DNA from: Endozoicomonas numazuensis
GTDB taxonomy: Bacteria; Pseudomonadota; Gammaproteobacteria; Pseudomonadales; Endozoicomonadaceae
Direction of reading: 5' to 3'
Assembly (NCBI RefSeq): GCF_000722635.1
Contig: NZ_JOKH01000003.1
Coordinates: 449,301 to 511,827 of the forward strand
Length of the DNA: 62,527 nucleotides
In this document: positions 54,150 through 61,944 of the stretch, in pieces
Numbering within the stretch: position 1 is the first letter of the stretch
How the letters are laid out: each line of letters starts with the position of its first letter
Made by a program: the position numbers and the translations under genes
Notes under the pieces: model-generated
What the model was told of the DNA's origin: nothing
What the model saw: only the letters and a program-made list of their open reading frames with translations
Databases searched by the model: none

Positions 54150-55122
54150 ACTTCACCTCCATTCTTCTGACAACAAACGACAGAATACCGGTCAACACCA
54201 GGTAAAGCAGAGCAACAGTAAACCAAACTTCAAACGGACTGAAAGTACTGCTGACCGTTTCCCTGCCAGCTTTAGTCAGGTCTGTCAGGGAGATAACCGA
54301 CACCAGTGAAGAGTCTTTAATCAAGTTGATAAACTGTCCGGCCAGTGGCGGCAGTACCTGCTTAAAGGCCTGGGGCAGAATGATATAGCGCATGGTTGCC
54401 CCCCGGCTCATTCCCAGACTGCGCCCAGCTTCCATTTGGCCTTTATTAACAGACTCAATGCCTGCTCGAATAATCTCAGCAATATAGGCACCGGTAAAAA
54501 TCGACAGTGCAGCAACACCGGCAGTAAATCGATCTAAATGAAAAACCGTGCCAATAAAGAAATAGACAATAAAAATCTGCACCAGCAATGGTGTGCCTCG
54601 AATCAATTCGATATAGAGAATCGAAAGATTTCGCAATGCCGGATTAGGCGATATTCTTGCCAGCCCTGAAATAACACCGAGTAAAATGGCAAAAACAATA
54701 GATACCAGAGACAGTTTGATCGTCATGACCAAACCATTGGCAATGGGTCCGGCTTTCCATTCATAACTGACGGCTAGCAAATCCCCTTCAAAAACCAGGT
54801 CATTTTCATAAACCTGAACGTCGGTAAAGCCCTCGATAACGGTCTGTTCTGAGTCATCAAAATCATTAACCAGAACCAGCTGCCCACTGTCGTTCGCTGA
54901 AACCGTACCGTCGTATTCAGCCCTGAGTGGATTTTCTGCCTTGTAAAAAACGTACTGTGGAATGCGCTCCCAGCGCCAGATGTAGTCGATCGACTGACTG
55001 GATTTGTAGATACCCACGCCCATCAGCAGCAATAACACACCAAAAACCAGATTCCATAAAACCTGGTTTGGTTGTTTCTCCATTTGCAACGGACGGACGC
55101 CTATGGGTTTACTGCCCAGCAC
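54133..55122 (-). CDS. polar amino-acid ABC transporter permease
   Basis: 329 residues of the HisM/GlnP family, with the EAA loop in [29 protein letters not shown]. It is longer than typical (about 220) because ~80 residues of probable periplasmic domain (45-130, [16 protein letters not shown]...) are inserted between the first helix and the TM core, as in some Pseudomonas amino-acid permeases. A second ATG at 55083 (MEKQPN) could be the start. Single permease gene, so a homodimer is expected. Confidence 0.9.
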   Translation of the reverse strand: MLGSKPIGVRPLQMEKQPNQVLWNLVFGVLLLLMGVGIYKSSQSIDYIWRWERIPQYVFYKAENPLRAEYDGTVSANDSGQLVLVNDFDDSEQTVIEGFTDVQVYENDLVFEGDLLAVSYEWKAGPIANGLVMTIKLSLVSIVFAILLGVISGLARISPNPALRNLSILYIELIRGTPLLVQIFIVYFFIGTVFHLDRFTAGVAALSIFTGAYIAEIIRAGIESVNKGQMEAGRSLGMSRGATMRYIILPQAFKQVLPPLAGQFINLIKDSSLVSVISLTDLTKAGRETVSSTFSPFEVWFTVALLYLVLTGILSFVVRRMEVKYAARS

Positions 55123-55932
55123 TTAGTTCAGAGTCTTCTGCCAGTCGGAGCTTTCGAACCACTTGCCATAGATCTTGTCATAGGTGCCATCACCCCGGAT
55201 CTGGCGCATGAAGTTGTTCAGCCAGTTTTCAAAATCCGGATCACCCTTGCGGATACCCCAGGCCAGAGGCTCATGAGTGAAAGCAGTATCCAGGTGAGTC
55301 AGCTTGCCAGGGTTCTGGCTGGAATAGATCGCATTGAAAGGCAGGTCATATACGAAAGCATCTGCCTTGCCATTGGCTACTTCCAGAGCACCGTCGGCTT
55401 CTGTTTCAAACAGGCGGATGTCGGATTTGCTCAGGTAACGCTTGGTAGCCTGTTCACCGGTAGTACCCAGTTTGGTCGCTACGGTGTACTTCTTATTGTT
55501 GAGATCCTTGTAACTCTTGATTTCACCTTCCAATCCTTTGCGCAGCAAAATAGTCTGGCCTACGACAATGTAAGGCTGGGCAAAATTAATTTGCAGATTA
55601 CGCTGTGGCGTCAGGGTCATACCTGACATGATAATATCGAATTTACCGGTCAGCAGCGCAGGAATAATTCCATCCCAGGCGGTGTTCACCAGCTCCAGCT
55701 TAACACCCATCGCTTTAGCCATCTGACGGGCAATATCCACGTCAAAACCTACAATATCACCACGCTTATTGGTCATTTCGAAGGGCATGTAACCCGCTTC
55801 CATACCCACACGTAGAGTGCCACGCTCAATAATTTCGTTCAGGGTAGACTTCTGCCAAAGTGTATTGTCAGAAGCAAAAAGGCTGCTGCTAAAAGCCAGC
55901 ATAAACGTCAGAAATGCCACTATTTTTTTCAT
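55123..55932 (-). CDS. amino-acid ABC transporter substrate-binding protein
   Basis: 269 residues from ATG 55932 (MKKIVAFLTF), which has GGAG 9 nt upstream. The signal peptide is 1-20 (SLFA-SD). It has family-3 solute-binding motifs: LRVGMEAGYMPFEM, GFDVDIARQMAKAMG, GIIPALLTGKFDIIMSGMTLTPQR, and GTTGEQATKRYL. It is the first gene of the operon, expected to capture a polar amino acid in the periplasm. Confidence 0.92.
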   Translation of the reverse strand: MKKIVAFLTFMLAFSSSLFASDNTLWQKSTLNEIIERGTLRVGMEAGYMPFEMTNKRGDIVGFDVDIARQMAKAMGVKLELVNTAWDGIIPALLTGKFDIIMSGMTLTPQRNLQINFAQPYIVVGQTILLRKGLEGEIKSYKDLNNKKYTVATKLGTTGEQATKRYLSKSDIRLFETEADGALEVANGKADAFVYDLPFNAIYSSQNPGKLTHLDTAFTHEPLAWGIRKGDPDFENWLNNFMRQIRGDGTYDKIYGKWFESSDWQKTLN

Positions 55933-55947
55933 TATGTTCCACTCCAC

Positions 55948-56169
55948 GGTTCCGGTTCAGCCGGAACTCAGTTACTTCCAGTTTTTATAATGTGAAAAAT
56001 CTGCCAGTGTCTGGAGGCTGATCGGGATAAGACCGCGCCCATCTCAATGAAAGATTGTTACTTTCACTCAAGCTTTTTGAAACACGGCTGTTCGTTGGGA
56101 AGCAGCACAATATCTCTCTTTTTGTCGTTTTTTATCCACCCTTTCTTCGAAGGTTTCATGCAGACAAGA
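55948..56169. other. spacer upstream of the ABC operon with a relic repeat end
   Basis: At 56011-56046, TGGAGGCTGATCGGGATAAG is a diverged version of the 168-bp element end. Otherwise presumed promoter DNA for the ABC operon. Confidence 0.4.
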
Positions 56170-56648
56170 CTTGCGTATTTTACCTATACAGCGGGATTTG
56201 AAAAGCACTTTAGTACAATTCGTAAACATCAATACGCCCCCACCAGCAGTCAGACGTTTGGGACGACTGACAAGGCATTTCAGTTGCAATATGGAACCGA
56301 GACACTTCACAGCTGATTGTTCCCAAGGCAGTCCTGGCACAATTTCAACAAAGCATACATGCGAAGGAAAACGGCTCAGACCCGGACAAACTACCCACTA
56401 TCAAGATCCAGCTATCTCAATTCAGCGATAATCTGATACCCGCTTTTTACGTTATCAAGGTTCCCGATGAACAAAACCAACTTCACTGCCAACTCGGCAT
56501 TGATGCAATAGACGACATTAGCTGGATCTTGGGCGATACCTTTTTACGCTCCCAGCTATCCATTTATGACCTCAAGGGAACACGGGGCGGGTTTGCCAGA
56601 CTGACTCAAAAATTGACCTTGAAAGAGTATGAATACATCCAGGAATAG
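56170..56648 (+). pseudogene. decayed pepsin-like (A1) aspartic protease
   Basis: Two frames together read as a pepsin. The first (to 56316) has YAPTSSQTFGTTDKAFQLQYGTE, matching the pepsin stretch FxPxxSSTxxxxxxFxIxYGxG that leads to the flap Tyr. The second (after a TGA near 56268, to the stop at 56646-56648) has RDTSQLIVPKAVLAQF, resembling the second DTGTS active site with Gly lost. It then has LPTIKIQLSQF and ISWILGDTFLRSQLSIYDLKGTRGGFARL, the conserved pepsin C-terminus (WxLGDxFLRxxxxxxDxxxxxxGFA). The middle, including the first active site, is missing. Pepsin homologues are rare in bacteria, so the parent gene was probably acquired. Confidence 0.7.
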
Positions 56649-56703
56649 TACTTTTTAAGGTTGAGAATACAGGGCAACCTCTCGGCTGCCCTATCCGAGC
56701 CTA

Positions 56704-58704
56704 TCAACTCCCGATCACACCACCATCATCTTTGGTGATCATGACTGTAGTAGAACGAGGTCGGGTTTTACCATCACTGGCCGGGAAGCTGATTTCGGGA
56801 TGCTGGATGTTCACCCACATGGTTTTACCATCAGGCGTCGTCGTTACCCCTGTAATTTCACACCCTCTGGGCCCCACCATGAACCGCTTCACTTCTGCCG
56901 TGACAGGGTCACAGCACAACATCTGGTTTGTACCCATGTTGTAGTTCCGCTCGCTGTCATCACCGTAATCTGTCTGAATCCACAGGCGCCCCTGGAAATC
57001 AAACCAGATACCGTCGGGAGATGAGAAGATATCACCCTTGATGTTACCAATAAGGTTCTCAGGCACTTTACTGTTATCAGCTAAAGTCGCGCCGGGGCGA
57101 TCACCTGCCAGCAGAAAAACTTCCCAGTCAAATGTTATAGCCGTTGGGTCAGACTGAGCTTCAGTAAATCGTACAATCTGCCCGTGTCGATTATCTTCTC
57201 TTGGGTTTGCAGCGTTGGTAGACTGATCGTCCTTTTTTCCCCGGTGCTTGTTATTGGTCAGAGTCACATACACTTCTCTGGTCGTTGGATGTACGGCCAC
57301 CCATTCGGGTCTGTCCATGGTCGTGGCTCCCACAATATCCGCAGCACGGCGGGCATTGATCAGCACATCTGCCTGACTGAAAAAGCCATTACGACGAGTC
57401 AGTCCACCCTGACCAAAGACCAGAGGTTTCCACTCACCTTTACCGTCGTCATGGAAGATCGCCGCATAGAGGGTACCGCTGTCCAGAATGTCGGTATTAG
57501 ATGTGAGACGCTTGGGATCATAAACCTTGTCAGGCACAAACTTATAAACGTATTCACCCCGGGTATCATCACCAAAATAGAAAGCCATCTGACCGCTGTC
57601 ACCCAGAGACAACGTCGAACATTCCCTGACCAGACGCCCCATGGCTGTCCGCTTTTTAGGGGTACTTTTTGGATCAAAAGGATCAATCTCTACCACCCAG
57701 CCAAAGCGATTAGGCTCATTCACGTAACCTCCATGAGCCTGTTCTTTATCAGGAGTAGCATTGAAGCGGGGCTCTACAGACTCCCAGGCATAGTAAGCAC
57801 TGTTCTGCTGGTTGGAGACGCCATACCGATGATGGGAAACCCTTTGGGCATAATCGTCCTTATCCCTGTTCACGAAATAGTTTTTCCAATTTTCTTCACA
57901 GGTCAGGTAAGTTCCCCAGGGCGTAAAACCCATGGCACAATTATTAAGTGTTCCCAGCACAGTTCGCCCTTCGGGGTCAGCCATGGTTTTCAACATATCC
58001 GTGCCGGCCGCTTCGCCTGTTAACGCCATAGGGGTCATACCGGTGATACGGCGATTGTATTTAGAGTCCATGACTCTTACCCAGGCGCCATCCGTACTTC
58101 TTTTCACTTCAATAATACTGACACCATGAGCAGCCATCTCTTTCTTAACTTCGCTTTCAGGACGAAATCTAAGACCGTTCTCGTCTTCCTTGAAAGTCAG
58201 TCCACCAGGATGCAACGTTGGGTTGATGTATTCATGATTCATCACCAGCAGGCCCTGATCATTGGGCTTGTCTCTGAACGGAAAGAACCAGATACCGTCA
58301 TGGTTCTGCCCTGCCTGCTTCATCTGATCCTGCCAGGTATTGGAAGCATCTTTCTGCCAGGCAGGAGCCCCCTGTTCAACAGGATCGCCCCAGGAAAAGA
58401 ATGACTGGGCGGAATAGCCCTTTGGAACGGTTACAGTGTCAAAGTTCGGGTTTTGCTCAACGGGAATGGGATTGAAACCAATGTCAGGGCGCTGAGACGG
58501 ACGATAATGGGCCTGGGCAGTACTCACCAACCCTGATCCACCCAGAAAACCAGCCATAGCCAGACCCAGCCCACCTTTCAGAAAGTTGCGGCGGCCACTT
58601 TCAACCATTTCATTCAGTGATCCGGAGTTCGATGGGTTATCAGCCTGGTCATCCACAGCTTCCAGACTTTCGTGATATTCCTGATGGTTTTGTCCCAATA
58701 ACAT
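56704..58704 (-). CDS. PhoX-family alkaline phosphatase-like protein, Tat-exported
   Basis: 666 residues from ATG 58704, which has AGGGAG 6 nt upstream; two earlier in-frame ATGs overlap that site and are rejected. The Tat motif RRNFLKGGLGLAMAGFLGG (about 38-56) is followed by an STAQA cleavage region. The body carries family blocks: GLLVMNHEYINP, MGFTPWGTYLTCEENWKNYF, RMGRLVRECSTL-like (MGRLVREC), PDGIWFDFQGRLWIQTDYG and GPRGCEITGVTTTPDGKTMWVNIQHP. PhoX enzymes are Ca/Fe-dependent periplasmic phosphomonoesterases; some DUF839 members are of unknown activity. No Pho box was identified upstream. Confidence 0.88.
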   Translation of the reverse strand: MLLGQNHQEYHESLEAVDDQADNPSNSGSLNEMVESGRRNFLKGGLGLAMAGFLGGSGLVSTAQAHYRPSQRPDIGFNPIPVEQNPNFDTVTVPKGYSAQSFFSWGDPVEQGAPAWQKDASNTWQDQMKQAGQNHDGIWFFPFRDKPNDQGLLVMNHEYINPTLHPGGLTFKEDENGLRFRPESEVKKEMAAHGVSIIEVKRSTDGAWVRVMDSKYNRRITGMTPMALTGEAAGTDMLKTMADPEGRTVLGTLNNCAMGFTPWGTYLTCEENWKNYFVNRDKDDYAQRVSHHRYGVSNQQNSAYYAWESVEPRFNATPDKEQAHGGYVNEPNRFGWVVEIDPFDPKSTPKKRTAMGRLVRECSTLSLGDSGQMAFYFGDDTRGEYVYKFVPDKVYDPKRLTSNTDILDSGTLYAAIFHDDGKGEWKPLVFGQGGLTRRNGFFSQADVLINARRAADIVGATTMDRPEWVAVHPTTREVYVTLTNNKHRGKKDDQSTNAANPREDNRHGQIVRFTEAQSDPTAITFDWEVFLLAGDRPGATLADNSKVPENLIGNIKGDIFSSPDGIWFDFQGRLWIQTDYGDDSERNYNMGTNQMLCCDPVTAEVKRFMVGPRGCEITGVTTTPDGKTMWVNIQHPEISFPASDGKTRPRSTTVMITKDDGGVIGS

Positions 58705-58851
58705 GCAAAGCTCCCTCATCATTTATTATTTTCTTTGCATGGATCATCAGTATCTTTATGCCGCTGAAGCACTAAAACTGTGTCGCATGCTTTTTGAGGG
58801 AGACTAGCTTTCGAGTGTTACAAAAATATTTCGATTAGCAGTCAATTCAGC

Positions 58852-59706
58852 TCAGTTGTCTACCAGTCGGTTTTCAACCAGCTCTTCTGGCAAGAGGACA
58901 GACAACACAGATAATTCTCGGGGCTTTTGAATTTTCCAGCGGGCATTTCCCTTGTCATCACAGGCCAGCACGCTGTCACCAAATAACTGTACTGCATTCA
59001 CACAGGCAATCTGCATGTCGATGGAAACCCGCTCTTCACAATCTATAGAAGGAAACATCAGTTTGGTAGAACTCACTTTGACGGACTTACCCAGTACTGG
59101 TTCTTCATTAATTTTCAAATCACTGATCAATTCGAAGTGGTCATTGATTCTGGAGTGACAAACCCAGGCTTCACCTTCTTTTACATCACCCGGGATTGAA
59201 ACCAGAATAGTTTCTGATTTTTTAAAGCGTCCCCAGGGTCCTTCATGCTTCAGAGGAAGTTCTCTCAGAAAAACACTGAATTCTGCATCAGGAGAAAGTG
59301 CTTTGATATAAGACAACAGACTTTCTTCCTTGATCATACCTTTCAGTTCAGATTCCAGTTCAGTCACTCTGACCTTTTTCTCGTTTAGCTCAGCTACTTT
59401 TTGTTTATAGTCATCCAAAAACTGAGACGGCGTTTCGAAAGAAAGACCATTGGCTTTAACCAATAATGAAAAAGGTTCGGGAGGGTTGATAACAGGCTGA
59501 ATTAATCCATAGAAAAACAGGCCACAAAGAGACAACACCAAGGCACCTTCAAGGGTAATAATATTGAATATTTTGGTCTTGTTCGTATTACCGGATGTAA
59601 TGTCTTCCCTGAAATCACTACTAAAAATCAAGGCAAGAATCAGACAACAGAGTAAAAAGGCACAGACACCCGAAACCAAATAGGGCCAGTTTTCAGCAAC
59701 AAGCAT
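58852..59706 (-). CDS. membrane-anchored protein of unknown function
   Basis: 284 residues. Two transmembrane helices (about 7-29 and 50-70) precede a coiled coil (about 95-125, DDYKQKVAELNEKKVRVTELESELKG) and a soluble domain with six or so Cys. No recognised family. Both termini of the helical hairpin suggest the soluble part shares the side of the N-terminus. Alone, between phoX and copy 5 of the repeat. Confidence 0.6.
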   Translation of the reverse strand: MLVAENWPYLVSGVCAFLLCCLILALIFSSDFREDITSGNTNKTKIFNIITLEGALVLSLCGLFFYGLIQPVINPPEPFSLLVKANGLSFETPSQFLDDYKQKVAELNEKKVRVTELESELKGMIKEESLLSYIKALSPDAEFSVFLRELPLKHEGPWGRFKKSETILVSIPGDVKEGEAWVCHSRINDHFELISDLKINEEPVLGKSVKVSSTKLMFPSIDCEERVSIDMQIACVNAVQLFGDSVLACDDKGNARWKIQKPRELSVLSVLLPEELVENRLVDN

Positions 59707-59845
59707 TGTTTTACGTCCATGTTATCGAGTCGAACAGTATAAACAGCTACAAGGTCAGGAAACAATCAGTACAGCTTGAAAACACTCAGGATTAAAAGCA
59801 GTCAGGATATATGGGAAGGTGTGAACAAGTTCTATGAATACTCTG

Positions 59846-60013
59846 CTAGGAGGCTGACCGAGAATAGCGTCCGAGCATAAAATTCAGTAGAACGAGTCAG
59901 CTTTTTCACTGGATTTGTGCGAATAGTTGACCTATTTAAGCAAATCCAGTGGAAAAGATGGCCGTTCTTTCTGGATTTTAGGCCGGACTGTCTATTCTCG
60001 GTCAGCCTCCTAG
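59846..60013 (+). mobile_element. 168-bp MITE-like element, copy 5
   Basis: CTAG at both ends and perfect 22-bp terminal repeats. The internal stem is CACTGGATTTG / CAAATCCAGTG: both arms carry the matching change relative to the common CACTGAATTTG / CAAATTCAGTG. Confidence 0.9.
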
Positions 60014-60372
60014 ACAAAAGGCGGCAAATACAAGGCTCAGTTTGCGGTTAATAACCTTAGTCATTAACAAAAACTGGAACGCAGGACAACTGCATGGATG
60101 CAGGTGGTAGAGCAACGTTTGGAACAGTTGCCGAGATGCCACCTTTTGACCTTGCCCTTCGGAGCAACCAGATAACGACTATTGTCCTCTACCTTTTTCA
60201 TCTGAAGAAAATAGCGGAGAATTTTTGCGGGCAGATCAGTATACCTGGCAGGATTAAACAACGGTTCCTTCTAGATTCATCGGTTGAACTCAGACGGGCT
60301 TGAAACAACAGGAAATCAAAACAGGTAAAGATGTAGTATTGTGTACAGGAAACCATCTGGAGAATATCTGCC
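60014..60372. other. spacer before the holin-IV-type gene
   Basis: A minus-strand frame (60064-60261) with several Cys is open but has no start signal or recognised family, so it may be debris. The last ~60 bp hold the promoter and GGAG of the next gene. Confidence 0.3.
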
Positions 60373-60726
60373 ATGCTGAGCCTGATTTTGTATTTTCTGA
60401 TCAACGGTCTGGCTGTTTTTATTACCGCCAGAATACTCAAGGGCGTTGAAATTAAAGGCTATGGCAGTGCGGTGCTGGTGTCGATCCTGCTAGCGGTGGT
60501 CAATACCTTTGTAAAACCGATTCTGTTTTTCCTGACTCTCCCCATCACCATTCTGACCCTGGGTCTTTTCACCCTGGTGCTCAACGCCCTGATGCTGATG
60601 ATCGTTGATTATTTTATGGACAGCTTCAAGATTGACAATTTTGGCTGGGCGCTGGTCATGGGTATCGTACTTTCTATCGTCAACGCTATTCTCTTCTTTC
60701 TGATACCGGGTGTCGTTATTATTTAA
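60373..60726 (+). CDS. holin superfamily IV (YvlD-like) membrane protein
   Basis: 117 residues with four hydrophobic helices (about 3-20, 30-52, 55-77 and 90-112) and the family pattern LINGLAVFITARILKGVEIKGYGSAVLVSILLAVVNTFVKPIL. These small proteins are common chromosomal genes outside phages; despite the name, lysis activity is unproven. GGAG lies 9 nt before the ATG. Confidence 0.88.
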   Translation: MLSLILYFLINGLAVFITARILKGVEIKGYGSAVLVSILLAVVNTFVKPILFFLTLPITILTLGLFTLVLNALMLMIVDYFMDSFKIDNFGWALVMGIVLSIVNAILFFLIPGVVII

Positions 60727-60893
60727 TACCGGAAGGAGCAGGCTAAAGCCTGCTCCCGACTCACTGGTGGCCACCGGCAGAGAAAGCATACCGGCACCGA
60801 GGCTGTCCCTGCCACGATGACGGTCCCACCCAGGATACTGCCTTCCTGCTCCGGCTTTTCTGCCGGGATACTTCCGATCACTGCTTCACTCAT
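60727..60893 (-). pseudogene. truncated, frameshifted aromatic amino-acid permease (TyrP/Mtr-like) coupled to trpR
   Basis: The ATG (60891-60893) overlaps the trpR stop as ATGA. The frame begins MSEAVIGSIPAEKPEQEGSILGGTVIVAGTA. After a one-base frame change it continues GAGMLSLPVATSESGAGFSLLLPVL. Together these match the start of the HAAP family (VIVAGTTIGAGMLSLP). The remaining ~350 residues are absent; the plus-strand holin-type gene begins there. A 10-bp hairpin (AGCAGGCT / AGCCTGCT, 60734-60755) lies in it. Confidence 0.75.
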
Positions 60894-61207
60894 ATATTGG
60901 CTTCTAAAACCTGTTTATTCTGTTCATCTGATCTTTTCAGGTAGTTCGAACAACGCGTGACCTTGGCAATGCTGCCCCCAAAACGTGAAGCAATTTCACG
61001 CTGTGAAGCTTCCCCATTCAGCAATGCCCTCATAATGGCCAGTCGTGAAGCAACGGCCTCCTGCTCTTCTGGAGTCAGTAAAACATCCATGACCCTGTGC
61101 AGTGACTTTTTGTCTGACTGACTCTGAATCAGACCCAACATCTCTGCCCATAACCACTCTGAAAATGTACTGGTGTAACGGTACAGCAGTACATTATTGT
61201 CCGACAT
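60890..61207 (-). CDS. trpR: Trp operon repressor TrpR
   Basis: 105 residues from ATG 61207 (MSDNNVLLYRY). The frame is open to 61282, but the extra 25 codons run into the 168-bp element and do not fit the family. It matches TrpR throughout: LTPEEQEAVASRLAIMRALLNGEASQREIASRFGGSIAKVTRCSNYLK, including the helix-turn-helix and the corepressor-binding Arg in SRLAI. It represses tryptophan biosynthesis and uptake genes when Trp is bound. Copy 6 of the repeat ends 43 bp upstream, where the promoter should be. Confidence 0.92.
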   Translation of the reverse strand: MSDNNVLLYRYTSTFSEWLWAEMLGLIQSQSDKKSLHRVMDVLLTPEEQEAVASRLAIMRALLNGEASQREIASRFGGSIAKVTRCSNYLKRSDEQNKQVLEANI

Positions 61208-61249
61208 TGTGGATTCACGGATTCCAACCGTGCAGTTATGCCCACTTAG

Positions 61250-61417
61250 CCAGGAGCCTGTCGGACTTAAGCTTTCGAGCATAAAATTCAGTAGAACTAG
61301 TCAGCTTTTTCACTGAATTTGTGCGAATAGTTGACCTATTTAAGCAAATTCAGTGGAAAAGATGGCCGTTCTTTCTGGATTTTAGGCCGGGCTGTCTATT
61401 CTCGGTCAGCCTCCTAG
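61250..61417 (+). mobile_element. 168-bp MITE-like element, copy 6 (asymmetric end), in the trpR upstream region
   Basis: The left end is CCAGGAGCCTGTCGGACTTA (alternative type). The right end is the common type with CTAG (61414-61417). The length is again exactly 168 bp. It lies between divergent trpR and the gene at 61497. Confidence 0.85.
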
Positions 61418-61496
61418 GAATGAGGCACAGCAAAACTTATGTTTTTAGGCTGGCTGTCGAGACATAACAGCAGAGACTCTGATGAAAGGAACCCTG

Positions 61497-61916
61497 ATGA
61501 AAAGGATCACTCTGGTACTGGCCAGCCTCTGCGTCCTGCTCATTTCGCCACTGACTCAGGCCAGAACTCAGACTGCCGGAGCCCAACAAGAGGCAGCCCT
61601 GAATTTTTATTTTCAGAAAGATCCTGAGGCCAAGGGGTATGCCGTTACACTGCCACTCATGCTCGGGAATGCTTCATCCAGGGCTCAATCCATGGAAATG
61701 AATGAGTTTCCGGCCTTCACAGTGGCGATACAACAGGGTATGCAGGGGTTGGATATTCTTTTCTTCGATAAACTGTCCGGCAAGCTACTGACCAAAATGC
61801 GCTATCCGATGGTCCATCGTCTACAGAACACCTTTCAGACCCAGGGCTTCACCGGGTTGCAATACATCCATCATCCGAATGGTTCTGTTCTGCAGTTTAT
61901 CGGTATGGTGAGGTAG
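61497..61916 (+). CDS. small exported protein of unknown function
   Basis: 139 residues from ATG 61497, with AAAGGA 7 nt upstream, preferred over 61482. The signal peptide is 1-22 (SPLTQA-R). The rest is a compact alpha/beta sequence without Cys or recognised motif, ending LQYIHHPNGSVLQFIGMVR. Its promoter would lie in or next to the 168-bp element. Confidence 0.65.
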   Translation: MKRITLVLASLCVLLISPLTQARTQTAGAQQEAALNFYFQKDPEAKGYAVTLPLMLGNASSRAQSMEMNEFPAFTVAIQQGMQGLDILFFDKLSGKLLTKMRYPMVHRLQNTFQTQGFTGLQYIHHPNGSVLQFIGMVR

Positions 61917-61944
61917 GACGCAGAAAACTGCGTCCTGATCTGAA

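Noticed and set aside
60373-60726. Prophage lysis gene
   Set aside because: The holin-IV name is only a family label; no phage gene lies nearby and such proteins are ordinary chromosomal membrane proteins.
60890-61282. Longer TrpR starting at 61282
   Set aside because: The added 25 codons derive from the 168-bp element and do not resemble TrpR.
1-61417. Reading the six palindromic elements as a CRISPR array
   Set aside because: Copies are about 1-25 kb apart, occur in both orientations and have no spacers or cas genes.
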